Source of the DNA: Candidatus Binataceae bacterium
GTDB taxonomy: Bacteria > Desulfobacterota > Binatia > Binatales > Binataceae
Assembly: GCA_015478645.1 (NCBI GenBank)
Contig: JADMIL010000019.1
Coordinates: forward strand, 1-51,996
DNA: 51,996 bases
Direction of reading: 5' to 3'
Below, piece by piece: positions 27,649 to 36,554 of this stretch. The notes beneath the pieces are model-generated. The model saw only the letters and a program-made list of their open reading frames with translations. It did not search any database and was not told where the DNA came from. The first letter of the stretch is position 1; the number at the start of each line of letters is the position of its first letter. Position numbers and translations under genes: made by a program.

Positions 27649-27678
27649 CGGGAGGCGGCGGCACACGGCGGCCTCCCG
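27649..27678. terminator. Hairpin between the converging aldo/keto reductase and aminopeptidase genes
   Basis: CGGGAGGC and GCCTCCCG form an 8-base-pair stem around a 14-base GC-rich loop that can pair further. It lies 65 bases after the reductase stop and 20 bases beyond the aminopeptidase stop at 27699. No T-run follows. A bidirectional terminator is a reasonable guess from its position. Confidence 0.4.
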
Positions 27679-27698
27679 TGAGATTCGCCCGAAGGCGC

Positions 27699-30272
27699 CT
27701 AGCCCTTGAGCGCCGCCTCGAGCCCGGCGCCCTCACGCTTGCGAAAGGCCGCCGCCACGCCCAGGCGCTCGAGATGCTGGTCGATCAGCTTGCCGCCCAG
27801 GCGCATCTTGTGCTGGGCGAAGAACTCCTCCACTTCGCGCTGCCGATCGAGCAGGCCATTGATCGCCTCGCACATCCGCGGCAATGCGCTGTCGGGGAAG
27901 CGCGCGATCATCGTCTCCCAGTGGAGCTTCACAAAGTCCCACGCCGCGTAGCGCGAGGTGCTGTTATAGATCAGCGAATGCATCAGGAAGGGCGCGTTCT
28001 GCGTGCGCACTTCGCCGTTGAGCGTCATCTCCATGGTCTGTGCGAGCAGCGCCGGGTCGCGGAAATTGGCCAGCGAGAATAAAAAGCGCTGCTCCTCCTG
28101 CGGCGTCCGCGCGGACTTAAAGTTCTGCTTGAACTCGGTATAACGCGCGGCGTCGCCGCAATGCGCCAGGATCCCGACCAGCGCCGGCTGCAAATCGCGA
28201 TCGGCCGCCGCCGGATCGCGGCTCCACGCCGCGTACAGTTCGCGCGCGCGCGCCTGCACCGCCGGATCGTCGCCGAGCGTGCCGAGCGCGCCGATCAGCG
28301 TCGCCCGCAACTGCCCGCGCAATTCGTCTTCGCCGGCCGCCGCCGTCCATCCCAACTGCGCCGCCGCGCCCGCAATCAGCTCGCGCACCGCCGCCGCCAC
28401 CGCGGGACGCTGCGCGTCGGTCGCGATCATATCGAGGTAGCTGAACGCGCCGATCAGCGCGCGCCAGACGTTGAGATTGGTCTCGCCGTGGAACAGCCGC
28501 GCCATCCGCAGGAACTCGGCCAGCGGCGTCAGTCCCGCGACGGTCGCCGCCCAGGTATCGCTGACCAGCCCAAACCGCTCGATCGGTGCGAGCGCGCCCA
28601 GGTTGGCCGTCAGCGACGCGAGCATCGCGGGCGCGTAGCGCACGCGGTAAAAGCCGTGCCCGCCTTCATTGAGCAGCGCCCATTGCAGACGCCCCGGCAA
28701 CTCGAGCGTGGTCTCAGCTTCGGTCAGCAACAATTTATGCGTGGCGACGCCATGCTCGGTCTGCGCGCGCACCATGATCGGCACGTGCCATAGCTGCGGC
28801 GCCGGATCGTCCGGCGGCGCGAGGAAAAACCGCCGCTGGCTCACCTTCAGCCCGCGCCCGTCGGCGGTCGGCGCCGCGCTGACCACCGGAAAGCCCTGCT
28901 GGAAAATCCACGTGTCCATCATCTTGCGCACCGGCTGCCCGCTCGATTGTTCCAACGCGTCCCACAGGTCGCCGGTCTCGGTGTTGGCGTACTGATGCTG
29001 CTTCAGGTAGCGACCGATACCCTTGCGGAACTCTTCGGCGCCCAAAAATTGTTCGAGCATGCGCAGCACCGCCGCGCCCTTTTCGTAAGTCAGGACGTCG
29101 AACATCGACCGGCAATCTTCGGGGCTGAGCACCGTGTACTCGATCGACCGCGTGCTCTTGAGCGCATCGATCGCCATCGCCGACCCGCGCGATACGCCGA
29201 AACTCTCCCAGCGCTTCCATTGCGGTTTCCACGCATCGACCGCAAGCATCTCCATGAAGGTGGCGAAGGCTTCGTTCAGCCAGATGCCGTTCCACCAGCG
29301 CATCGTCACCAGGTCGCCGAACCACATGTGCGCGTTCTCATGCGAGACCACGTCGGCGATCCGCTCGAGCTCGGCGCGCGAGGCGCTGCGCTCGTCGGCC
29401 AGCAGCGCCGTCTCGCGGAACGTGATCGCGCCCAGGTTCTCCATCGCGCCCGCCGCGAAGTCAGGTATCGCGATCAGGTCGAGCTTGTCGCCCGGGTACG
29501 GGATGCCGTAGTAGCCGGCGAAAAATTTGAGCGAGAATGCGCCAATCTGCTGCGCCCACGGCGTCAGCCCGCGCTTGCCCGGCACATGCACGATCCGCAG
29601 CGGTGTGCCCGCGTCCACCGGCGCCGTCGCCTCGAACTCGCCGACGATAAAGGCAAGCAGGTAGGTCGACATGCGAATCGTGTCCTTGAACACCATCTCC
29701 TTCTTGCCGTTGCCCAGGGTGCGCTCGCCCTTGAGGCCGCCGTTGGACAGCGCCGTCAGGTTCTCGTCGATCACCAGCGTCACGCCGAAGACCGCTTTGA
29801 GCGCCGGTTCGTCCCAGCACGGGATCGCGCGCCGCGCGTCGGTCGCCTCGAATTGCGTGGTCGCAACCGTATGGCTCTTGCCGGCCGCGTCGGTGTACTG
29901 GCTGCGATAGAAGCCGTGGAGCTTGTCGTTCAGGATGCCGCGGAATTTGATCCGCAACTTCCACTCACCCGGCGCCAGCGTTTCGCCAAATCGAATCCGC
30001 GCGCGCTCGCGGGCCGCCTCCATCTCGATCGTCGCGCTGATCGATTTGCCGTCGCGCTCGGCCACCGCGCTGTCGATTTGCAACTCGAGCGCGTTGAGCA
30101 CGACCTCGGCCGTCGCCTCGTGCACCATGATCGCGACGGTCTCGTCGCCGTCAAACGTAAAGGCGATCAGATCGGGCGTCAGCCGCAGGTCATAGCGTTC
30201 GGGCGTGACGCTGACCGGCAGCCGGTATTCCTGCGCCTGGGCCGCGCTGAGCGACGTCTCCTGATCAAACAT
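27699..30272 (-). CDS. M1 family aminopeptidase (PepN/puromycin-sensitive type)
   Basis: This zinc metallopeptidase removes N-terminal residues from peptides. The 857-residue protein has the substrate-anchoring GAMENLGAITFRE motif, the zinc site HENAH in VVSHENAHMWFGDLVTMRWW, the second zinc ligand Glu in NGIWLNEAFATFMEMLAVD, and a C-terminal ERAP1-like helical domain. The N-terminal β-domain starts YRLPVSVTPERYDLRLTPDL. Length fits the eukaryote-like M1 group better than E. coli PepN. AAGGAT stands 6 bases before the ATG. No signal peptide is seen, so a cytoplasmic location is likely. It is unrelated to the hopanoid genes upstream, 163 bases away. Confidence 0.95.
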   Translation of the reverse strand: MFDQETSLSAAQAQEYRLPVSVTPERYDLRLTPDLIAFTFDGDETVAIMVHEATAEVVLNALELQIDSAVAERDGKSISATIEMEAARERARIRFGETLAPGEWKLRIKFRGILNDKLHGFYRSQYTDAAGKSHTVATTQFEATDARRAIPCWDEPALKAVFGVTLVIDENLTALSNGGLKGERTLGNGKKEMVFKDTIRMSTYLLAFIVGEFEATAPVDAGTPLRIVHVPGKRGLTPWAQQIGAFSLKFFAGYYGIPYPGDKLDLIAIPDFAAGAMENLGAITFRETALLADERSASRAELERIADVVSHENAHMWFGDLVTMRWWNGIWLNEAFATFMEMLAVDAWKPQWKRWESFGVSRGSAMAIDALKSTRSIEYTVLSPEDCRSMFDVLTYEKGAAVLRMLEQFLGAEEFRKGIGRYLKQHQYANTETGDLWDALEQSSGQPVRKMMDTWIFQQGFPVVSAAPTADGRGLKVSQRRFFLAPPDDPAPQLWHVPIMVRAQTEHGVATHKLLLTEAETTLELPGRLQWALLNEGGHGFYRVRYAPAMLASLTANLGALAPIERFGLVSDTWAATVAGLTPLAEFLRMARLFHGETNLNVWRALIGAFSYLDMIATDAQRPAVAAAVRELIAGAAAQLGWTAAAGEDELRGQLRATLIGALGTLGDDPAVQARARELYAAWSRDPAAADRDLQPALVGILAHCGDAARYTEFKQNFKSARTPQEEQRFLFSLANFRDPALLAQTMEMTLNGEVRTQNAPFLMHSLIYNSTSRYAAWDFVKLHWETMIARFPDSALPRMCEAINGLLDRQREVEEFFAQHKMRLGGKLIDQHLERLGVAAAFRKREGAGLEAALKG

Positions 30273-30435
30273 CGGTTATCCTTTTTGCCGGCCTGATTTG
30301 CTCCGTGCCTGATTGCCCGGGAGCGACGGGGCGGCATCGCCCCAAGGCGCTCATTGTAGTCGTAAACCGCCGCCCGAGGCGAGTTCGCCGCGTCCGCCGC
30401 CGGCGCCCGTCGCGCCGGACCGCCGCGCGCGCGAT

Positions 30436-31296
30436 TCATCCGCCGCGCGCGAGTTCGGCAAAGCTGGTCAGCCGCGCGCCTTGCGCCGAAATCGCCGCGC
30501 GCATCCGCCGCCCGGTCAGGATTTCGACCTCGCGCTGCGCTTCGACCGCGGGCGGCGTCGCGCCGATATCGGCCGCCGGATGGAAATAGATCTCAGTCAG
30601 TCCGGGCCGCAGCCGCGCGATCACGCCGGTAACATAATCCTCACTCAGATGGCCGCTCTGATGCAGTCCAAACAGCCAGTCGCTGCTGCGGATACTGCGC
30701 GCGTCGAGCCGGCGGCGCGCGCGGCGCGCGAGCATCCGGAAAATTACCGCCTCGGTAAGTTTGCGCGCGGCGTGGTCACGCGCCAGATGGATCGTCGTGA
30801 ACACCGGCTCGCGCGGAATACGCATCGCGGGCACGCGATATTCCGCGCACAGATCGATCAGCATGTCGGCAATCGCCGGATGCACGTGAAAATTCAGATG
30901 CCCGTCGATATGGTCCAGACGCCCGACCAGCTTCAGATGCAGTTCGATCTGCGCTCGGATTTCGTCGCGCAGGGCGCCGCGCGCCGCCCGATCGAAGAAG
31001 TAGCGCATCCCGGCGCCCACCGGATGGTTACCGAAATTGCACGCCGCATCGACGATTCCGCCCAGTCGCGCCACGTCGAGCACGCTGCGTCCGCGACACA
31101 CCACCAGATGCAGTCCGACGTCGAGCTGTGGATTCTCCCGCGCGAGCGCCGCCGCTTCGTCGCGCGCCGCCGACGCCACCATCAGGCTGGTCGCCGTCAG
31201 CACGCCCTCGCGATGCGCCCGGATCACGCCGGCGTTGACCTCGCGCGAGAAGCCAAAGTCGTCGGCCGTCACGATCACTTCGATCGGCTTACTCAT
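30436..31296 (-). CDS. hpnK: HpnK, hopanoid-associated YdjC-family deacetylase-like protein
   Basis: The ATG at 31296 starts MSKPIEVIVTADDFGFSREV; TADDFG is the hallmark of the YdjC/ChbG carbohydrate deacetylase family (metal-binding Asp). Further conserved parts are GLHLVVCRGRSVL, HPVGAGMRYFFDRAARGALR, and HIDGHLNFHVHPAIADMLID with the metal-site histidines. The 286-residue length fits HpnK, which is repeatedly found in hopanoid clusters but whose reaction is not established as far as I know. A sugar-head deacetylation is suggested by the fold. The gene is divergent from hpnG across 190 bases. No clear ribosome site. Confidence 0.88.
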   Translation of the reverse strand: MSKPIEVIVTADDFGFSREVNAGVIRAHREGVLTATSLMVASAARDEAAALARENPQLDVGLHLVVCRGRSVLDVARLGGIVDAACNFGNHPVGAGMRYFFDRAARGALRDEIRAQIELHLKLVGRLDHIDGHLNFHVHPAIADMLIDLCAEYRVPAMRIPREPVFTTIHLARDHAARKLTEAVIFRMLARRARRRLDARSIRSSDWLFGLHQSGHLSEDYVTGVIARLRPGLTEIYFHPAADIGATPPAVEAQREVEILTGRRMRAAISAQGARLTSFAELARGG

Positions 31297-31486
31297 CGGG
31301 TTCGGCGTGAGCGCGGAGCCGCGGGCGAACCTCGTCCGCCGCGTCATCTGCTTGACGCATCTTGCGCATCCGCGCATTTTTGCTTGGCCGCGCGCGCATA
31401 CTCAAGCCGCCTGCGCCGCCTGCGCGAGCCTCAAACGTTCGCGCGGCCCCGCGACCGCCGGCGCGCATGGTGAAGGAAGTCGCTTC

Positions 31487-32236
31487 GTGATCCTCATATT
31501 CTGTGCCTTCGGCGCCGAGCTTGCGCCGCTTCGTGCGCGCCTGTCGGCTGAGTATCCGCTCGACATCAAGGAAGTCGCCGGCTCATACGGGCGCCTCGGC
31601 GACACTCCGGTCGCCCTCGCCGCCAGCGGTATCGGGATGCGCCGCGCGCGCGAGAGCGCACGGCGGGTCTTCGACGGTCTGCGCGGCATCGACCTCGTGA
31701 TCATCACCGGCGTGGCCGGCGCGCTGGCCGACCACCTCGGCATCGGCGGCCTGGTCGTCGCTGATCGCCTGCTCACGCGCCCGGGCGACGCCGCGCAGCC
31801 TCATCAAGTCGTCGAAATCTCACCCGATTGGCTTGCGGCGGTCTCCGCGGCACTGACCGCCGCGGCGCTTCCATATACCGTCGGCGCGATCTTAACGGTC
31901 AAATTTCCGCTCACCACCGAGTCCGACAAGCGCCGCGCCGGTCAGCAGAGCGGCGCGATCGCGGTCGATATGGAGAGTGCCGTGATCGCTCAGGAAGCCG
32001 CCGTGCGCGGCCTGCCCTGCGTCTGCCTGCGCACCATCATGGACACCGTCGAGCACGAACTCGCTGGCGCCGGCCTCGCCGATGAAGAGGGCAACGTGCG
32101 GATGCTCGCCGCAGCCTCCGCGCTCATCCGCAATCCCCGGATGGTCGGCGGGGTGATCCGTCTCGTGCGCAATCTGCGTCAGGCGACCACCGCGATGGCG
32201 ATAGCGGTCGAAGCGGTCGTGCCCCGCCGCCGCTGA
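31487..32236 (+). CDS. hpnG: HpnG, hopanoid-associated purine nucleoside phosphorylase-like protein
   Basis: HpnG removes adenine from adenosylhopane, giving the ribose-carrying C35 hopanoid. The protein is 249 residues from a GTG start at 31487 (AAGGAAG eight bases upstream), beginning VILIFCAFGAELAPLRARLS. It has the phosphorylase landmarks: GRLGDTPVALAASGIGMRRA, DLVIITGVAGALADHLGIGG, and DMESAVIAQEAAVRGLPCVC with LRTIMD, the nucleoside-phosphorylase active-site Met-Glu-Ser. The frame opens 150 codons earlier, but that part is antisense to hpnK. A 7-codon ORF (MVKEVAS) ends with its TGA overlapping the GTG. Confidence 0.9.
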   Translation: MILIFCAFGAELAPLRARLSAEYPLDIKEVAGSYGRLGDTPVALAASGIGMRRARESARRVFDGLRGIDLVIITGVAGALADHLGIGGLVVADRLLTRPGDAAQPHQVVEISPDWLAAVSAALTAAALPYTVGAILTVKFPLTTESDKRRAGQQSGAIAVDMESAVIAQEAAVRGLPCVCLRTIMDTVEHELAGAGLADEEGNVRMLAAASALIRNPRMVGGVIRLVRNLRQATTAMAIAVEAVVPRRR

Positions 32237-32312
32237 CGCCCTCTCGCACCGCATCCTTGCGCGAATACGCCGCAAACCCGGCGCGGCGCGCGTCACTCAT
32301 CGCAGCGCGATG

Positions 32313-33224
32313 TCAGGCATCGCGGCGAGCGCGGGCGCCTTTGCGGCGAGCCTCGCCGCGGCCGTCCGGCGAGGCGCCGAAAACCGCTGTATTATAGGGA
32401 AAATCTACTAAATGACGCGCGATCGCGGCGGCGTCGCCGTAGCTTTGCGCGCGCGTCAGCGCGTTGAGAATCAGCGCTACGAACGGCAGGTAGATAAACA
32501 CGCTCGCCCAGCCGATTCCCGCCGCGCCGATCACGAACAGCATCGTGATACCGAAGCCGACGATGCCCGCGTACAGCATCGGCCCCAGCAGCGCGCGCGA
32601 CGGCACTTGCGGCATCGCACCGGCCGGCCGCGCCGCGCCACGATTGAGCCATCCGTCGAGCCCCTGGAAGATCGCGACCGCGATCGCCGCGACAAAAAAC
32701 CAGCCCAGGTAGTTGCTGATCGGCACGCCGAAATACGGCCCAGGCGGGTCATACCAGAAGATCCTGCCGAGGAACCAGCGGTCGCCGCGCACGCTCAGCG
32801 GATCGACCACCATGTCGACCATCACCATGAACAGCGCCGCCATCAGCCACACCCGCGGCGATCGCCGGATCGCCCACGTATCCAGCACGCGGAGATCCAT
32901 GCCGCGCCGCCACAGCGGCGACGCCATCAGAATCGCGACCGTATAGCTCGCAAACCCGAGAAACGTGAACGACAGCGAGTCCATCAACGGCACGCCGGCG
33001 ATCCAGATCTCGCGGCTGCGCGTCGCGTCGAGATAGTGATACAGGCCGAACGGAAAGCCGTTGTGCACGGAACTCCATTCGCATCCGAGCGACACGGCAT
33101 AGGTCAGCGCCGTGAACAGGATCGTCGTGCGCACGCCGTAATTGACGATCGCGATCAGCAAGAACGCGCCGAGAAAAATGAAGACGTAGGGACGCAGTTC
33201 GATGGTCGCCAGCAGAAGATGCAT
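32313..33224 (-). CDS. Carotenoid biosynthesis protein, CruF-like membrane hydratase family
   Basis: This 303-residue integral membrane protein has about seven hydrophobic segments and the conserved stretches FTALTYAVSLGCEWSSVHNG, FPFGLYHY, MDSLSFTFLGFASYTVAILM, MVDMVVDPLSVRG, and FWYDPPGPYFGVPISNYLGW, which belong to the COG2324/CruF family. CruF adds water to the ψ-end of γ-carotene; other members act on C40 or C30 carotenoids. It is the last gene of the hopanoid run, 7 bases after hpnA, so its substrate is probably a squalene- or hopanoid-derived C30 lipid, or a carotenoid made with the same precursors. It converges on hpnG. The tail after the last helix is basic. Confidence 0.82.
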   Translation of the reverse strand: MHLLLATIELRPYVFIFLGAFLLIAIVNYGVRTTILFTALTYAVSLGCEWSSVHNGFPFGLYHYLDATRSREIWIAGVPLMDSLSFTFLGFASYTVAILMASPLWRRGMDLRVLDTWAIRRSPRVWLMAALFMVMVDMVVDPLSVRGDRWFLGRIFWYDPPGPYFGVPISNYLGWFFVAAIAVAIFQGLDGWLNRGAARPAGAMPQVPSRALLGPMLYAGIVGFGITMLFVIGAAGIGWASVFIYLPFVALILNALTRAQSYGDAAAIARHLVDFPYNTAVFGASPDGRGEARRKGARARRDA

Positions 33225-33231
33225 CGGCGGC

Positions 33232-34245
33232 TCAGGCGGCGGCGCGCGCGGCGCCGATCCGGCGGAAAAATTCGATCGCGCGCGTCAGGCCTTCATCGAC
33301 CGGAGCGGGCGCGTAGCCGAGTTCGCTGCGTGCCTTGGCCGAATCGAAGAACATCTTCTTCCGCGCCATCCGCACCTCGGTCAGGCTGGCGCGCGGCGCG
33401 CGATGCGTGATCGTGCGCGCGACCACCTCGGCGCCCAGCGCGAAGCCGTAGGCTACGCCGTAGGGAATTTTGCAGCGCGGAGCCGGCATCCCGGAGAGCG
33501 CGGCGAGCCGCCGCAGCATCTGCTCGAGCGTCAGGTTCTCGCCGCCCAGGATATATTTCTCGCCCACCCGTCCGCGCTCGGCGGCCAGGATATGGCCGCG
33601 CGCGACATCTTCGACGCACGCCAGGTTGAGTCCGGTCTCGATAAACGCGGCCATCCGCCGGTTGAGAAAATCCACGATGATGCGCCCGGTCGGCGTCGGC
33701 TTGTAATCCAGCGGACCGATCGGCGTCGACGGATTCACGATCACGATCGGCGCGCCGTCACGCGCCGCCGCGATCGCCGCCTGCTCGGCCATGAACTTCG
33801 ATCGCTTGTACGGACCGATCATCTCGTCGAGCCCGACCGGCGTATCTTCCCGGCCGATTCCGTCCGCGCCGATCCCCAGCGCGCCGACCGTGCTGGTATG
33901 CACGATCCGCGCGGCGCCCGCACTCCGCGCCGCCGCAATCACGTTGCGCGTGCCGCCGACGTTGGCTTCGTACATCGGCGCCTCGTCCTCGACCCACAGG
34001 CGATAGTCCGCGCCCACGTGGTAAACCTCGGCGCATCCGTCGGCCGCCCGCGCGACCGCGCCCGGGTCGCGCAGATCGCCGCGCACGAGATCGCACGCCA
34101 CTTCGTCCAGCGCGCGCAAATCGGCCCCCTCGCGCACCAGCGCGCGCACCCTGGTTCCGCGCGCCGCCAGCGCCCGCACCACGTGCGCGCCGACGAAACC
34201 GTTGGCGCCGGTGACCAGCGCGATCCGCGCGATACCCTCCGCCAT
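33232..34245 (-). CDS. hpnA: HpnA, hopanoid-associated sugar epimerase/dehydratase (extended SDR)
   Basis: The protein (337 residues from ATG 34245) is an NAD(P)-binding extended SDR. Its Rossmann motif is ALVTGANGFVGAHVVRALAA, the catalytic region is HTSTVGALG then YKRSKFMAEQ (Tyr-x3-Lys), and the substrate part has VNPSTPIGPLDYKPTPTGRI and VEDVARGHILAAERGRVGEK. This matches HpnA, which is conserved in hopanoid clusters and is thought to work on the sugar or polyol head, though the reaction is not firmly known. It lies 10 bases after hpnE. The open frame begins a little further up, in the hpnE stop region. Confidence 0.9.
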   Translation of the reverse strand: MAEGIARIALVTGANGFVGAHVVRALAARGTRVRALVREGADLRALDEVACDLVRGDLRDPGAVARAADGCAEVYHVGADYRLWVEDEAPMYEANVGGTRNVIAAARSAGAARIVHTSTVGALGIGADGIGREDTPVGLDEMIGPYKRSKFMAEQAAIAAARDGAPIVIVNPSTPIGPLDYKPTPTGRIIVDFLNRRMAAFIETGLNLACVEDVARGHILAAERGRVGEKYILGGENLTLEQMLRRLAALSGMPAPRCKIPYGVAYGFALGAEVVARTITHRAPRASLTEVRMARKKMFFDSAKARSELGYAPAPVDEGLTRAIEFFRRIGAARAAA

Positions 34246-34255
34246 CGCGCCCGCC

Positions 34256-35623
34256 TCAGCCGTCGCCGGCGCGCGCGACGATCGCGCTGGCCGCCGCACC
34301 CGCCGCGATCACTGCGCTTTCGATGGTCGCCGGCAAGCCGGTCTGAATCCAGTCGCCGGCCAGAAACAGATTGCCGATCGGCGTGATCGCCGGCGGCCGG
34401 CTCCTATCCGACAGCGGATCGGGTGCCATCGTCGCATGCTTTTCCTTGAGCACGATCGCCTTGACCAGCTTCGCGTTGCACGCCGCCGGGACCATCGCAC
34501 GCAGATCGCCGATCACCAGTTCCAGCAGTTCGTCGTTCGATCGATCGACCAGCATCCGCGCGCCGCTGATCACGAAGCTCAGGTAGCCCGGATGGCGCTC
34601 GCCGTGCTGCTCGAAGATCCGCCGCTTGTTGAACATCCATTGGGTCTGCGTGCCGATAAAGCCGACGAAGGCCGATCGCGTGATCTCGCGATCGAACCAC
34701 GCATGCACACAGACGATTGGCGAGCTTTGCAGCGCGCCGATCCGCGCGAAAAACGGATCGGCGACCGCCGCCTCGGGCAGCAGCTTGAGCAATTGCCGCG
34801 GTGGCACCGCCGCAATGTAATTCGCCGCGCTGAGCCGGCTGCCGTCGCGCAGGCGCAGCGCGCTGACCGTCGAGTCGGCGGCGAAGTCCAGGCCCTCGAC
34901 GATCGCGCGCGTCGCCACCACGCCGCCCGCGCGCTCGATAAAATCGCGCGCCGCATCGCAGTAGAGTTCGCTCAGCCCGACCTTCGAATAAACGAACGCC
35001 GAATCGATTCGGCGGGAAAAAAACGCGCGCTTGAGCACTTCGGCAAACAGGTAGGCCGACGCCAGCTCGGGATCGTCGTTGAGCGTCGCAATCGCGATCG
35101 GATACCAGAAGCATTGCCGCGCCCGCGCGCCCTGCCCCAGCAGCTCCATCAGCTCGGCGACGCTCATCCGCTTAAGCCGCGCCGCGTCGCGCCGCCGCAT
35201 CACCATCAGCCGCATCCCACCCGTCATCACGCGTATCCGTTCGCCGATCGTCAGATGCCCGTAGGCGAGCAGCGCGCCGCTCATATGCAACGGCCCCGGC
35301 AGGCGGGCGGTCTTGATCTGCGCCCGCCGCCCCGGCCCGTCGAGCATCTCGATTTCTAAATTGCGATGGACGATCAGGCGATCGCGCCTGCCGATCCGGT
35401 CGAGGAAGGCCAGCGTCTCGCGGTAGCAGCCCATCAGGACGTGCTGGCCGTTGTCGACCTGGTCGCCGGTCTCTTCGTCGAGGAACGAGTACGCGCGCCC
35501 GCCGAGCGCGGGTTTGCCTTCGAGGATCGCGACGCGATAGCCGCGCGCGCTCAGCGCCACGCCCGCCGCAAGGCCGGCGAAACCGCCTCCGATTACGGCG
35601 ACGTCCTTGGCTTCGACCGCCAC
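34256..35623 (-). CDS. hpnE: HpnE, hydroxysqualene dehydroxylase
   Basis: HpnE reduces hydroxysqualene to squalene, the last step of the three-enzyme HpnC/D/E route. The FAD-binding N-terminus is VAVIGGGFAGLAAGVALSAR, followed by RVAILEGKPALGGRAYSFLD, a glycine-rich amine-oxidase-like fold, ISGARMLVDRSNDELLELVI, and the C-terminal FAD motif NLFLAGDWIQTGLPATIESA. At 455 residues it is of usual length. It starts 10 bases after hpnD and precedes hpnA by 10. The fold is shared with phytoene desaturases, but its position among hpnC, hpnD and shc decides the assignment. Confidence 0.94.
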   Translation of the reverse strand: MAVEAKDVAVIGGGFAGLAAGVALSARGYRVAILEGKPALGGRAYSFLDEETGDQVDNGQHVLMGCYRETLAFLDRIGRRDRLIVHRNLEIEMLDGPGRRAQIKTARLPGPLHMSGALLAYGHLTIGERIRVMTGGMRLMVMRRRDAARLKRMSVAELMELLGQGARARQCFWYPIAIATLNDDPELASAYLFAEVLKRAFFSRRIDSAFVYSKVGLSELYCDAARDFIERAGGVVATRAIVEGLDFAADSTVSALRLRDGSRLSAANYIAAVPPRQLLKLLPEAAVADPFFARIGALQSSPIVCVHAWFDREITRSAFVGFIGTQTQWMFNKRRIFEQHGERHPGYLSFVISGARMLVDRSNDELLELVIGDLRAMVPAACNAKLVKAIVLKEKHATMAPDPLSDRSRPPAITPIGNLFLAGDWIQTGLPATIESAVIAAGAAASAIVARAGDG

Positions 35624-35633
35624 CGCGCGCGCC

Positions 35634-36554
35634 TCAGCCCGCCGCGCGCGGCAGGCGTGCGCCGGCCCACGCGCGCCCCACCAGGTAGAGCTTGCGCGGC
35701 GCCGAGAGGCTCAGCCGGCGATCGAGCACGCGGTAATCCGCCCGCGCGATCTGATCGAGCAGTGCGCTGTAGATAAGCCGCATGCCTTCGGCCGCGATCA
35801 TCGACGCGCGATCCTCGCGCGCCAGCGCGCGCGCCGCCGCGCGATAAAATTCGCGTGCGCGGTCCGCCTCGAATTCCATCAGCGCATGAAAGCGCGAACT
35901 ATACTCACCGCGCAGGATTTCATCCTCGCCGACGGCAAAGCGCCGCAAATCCTCGAGCGGCAAGTAGATCCGCCCGCGCGCGGCGTCCTCGCGCACGTCG
36001 CGCAGGATATTGGTCATCTGAAACGCCAGGCCCAACTGCTCGGCATAGGTCCGGGCCGACGGATTCGTGTAGCCAAAAATCTCGATGCAGATCAGCCCGA
36101 CCGCCGACGCCACGCGCCGGCAATAGAGGACGAGTTGGCCGAAGGTCTCGTAACGCCGCCGCGTCAGGTCCATCTCGACGCCGTCGATTACTTCCTCGAA
36201 CGGGCGGCGCGACAGGTTGTAGCGCGCGACGTTGTCGGCCAGCGCGCGCGAGACCGGCCGCGTCGGCGCGCCGGCAAACACGTTGCGCAACTCCTCGCGC
36301 CAGCGCGTCAGCAGCACCGCCGGCTCGCCGATCGATTCGTCATCGGCGATGTCATCGACGAAGCGGCAGAACGCATAGACCGCGTTGAGCGCGCGCCGCC
36401 GCGCAACCGGCAGCAGCATGAACGCGTAATAAAAATTCGACGACGATCGCCGCGTCACTTCCGCACAGCGCGCGTAGTCCCGGGCCAGCGCCGCCGCGTC
36501 CGCCGCCGGACGGCCGATAATCTCTTCAGTGCGAAAGGCGCCCACAAAACGCAT
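35634..36554 (-). CDS. hpnD: HpnD, presqualene diphosphate synthase
   Basis: HpnD condenses two farnesyl diphosphates to presqualene diphosphate. Both aspartate-rich sites are visible, FCRFVDDIADDES and NILRDVREDAARGRIYLPLE with DLRRF, in an all-α prenyl synthase fold (306 residues from ATG 36554). The start lies inside the end of hpnC, a 29-base overlap in another frame, so the two are translationally linked. The longer open frame to 36662 is antisense-like in composition and is not used. hpnE follows after 10 bases. Confidence 0.94.
   Translation of the reverse strand: MRFVGAFRTEEIIGRPAADAAALARDYARCAEVTRRSSSNFYYAFMLLPVARRRALNAVYAFCRFVDDIADDESIGEPAVLLTRWREELRNVFAGAPTRPVSRALADNVARYNLSRRPFEEVIDGVEMDLTRRRYETFGQLVLYCRRVASAVGLICIEIFGYTNPSARTYAEQLGLAFQMTNILRDVREDAARGRIYLPLEDLRRFAVGEDEILRGEYSSRFHALMEFEADRAREFYRAAARALAREDRASMIAAEGMRLIYSALLDQIARADYRVLDRRLSLSAPRKLYLVGRAWAGARLPRAAG

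Noticed and set aside
34256-35623. hpnE as a phytoene desaturase
   Set aside because: The fold is shared, but it lies between hpnD and hpnA in a squalene/hopene operon and has the length and C-terminal motif of HpnE.
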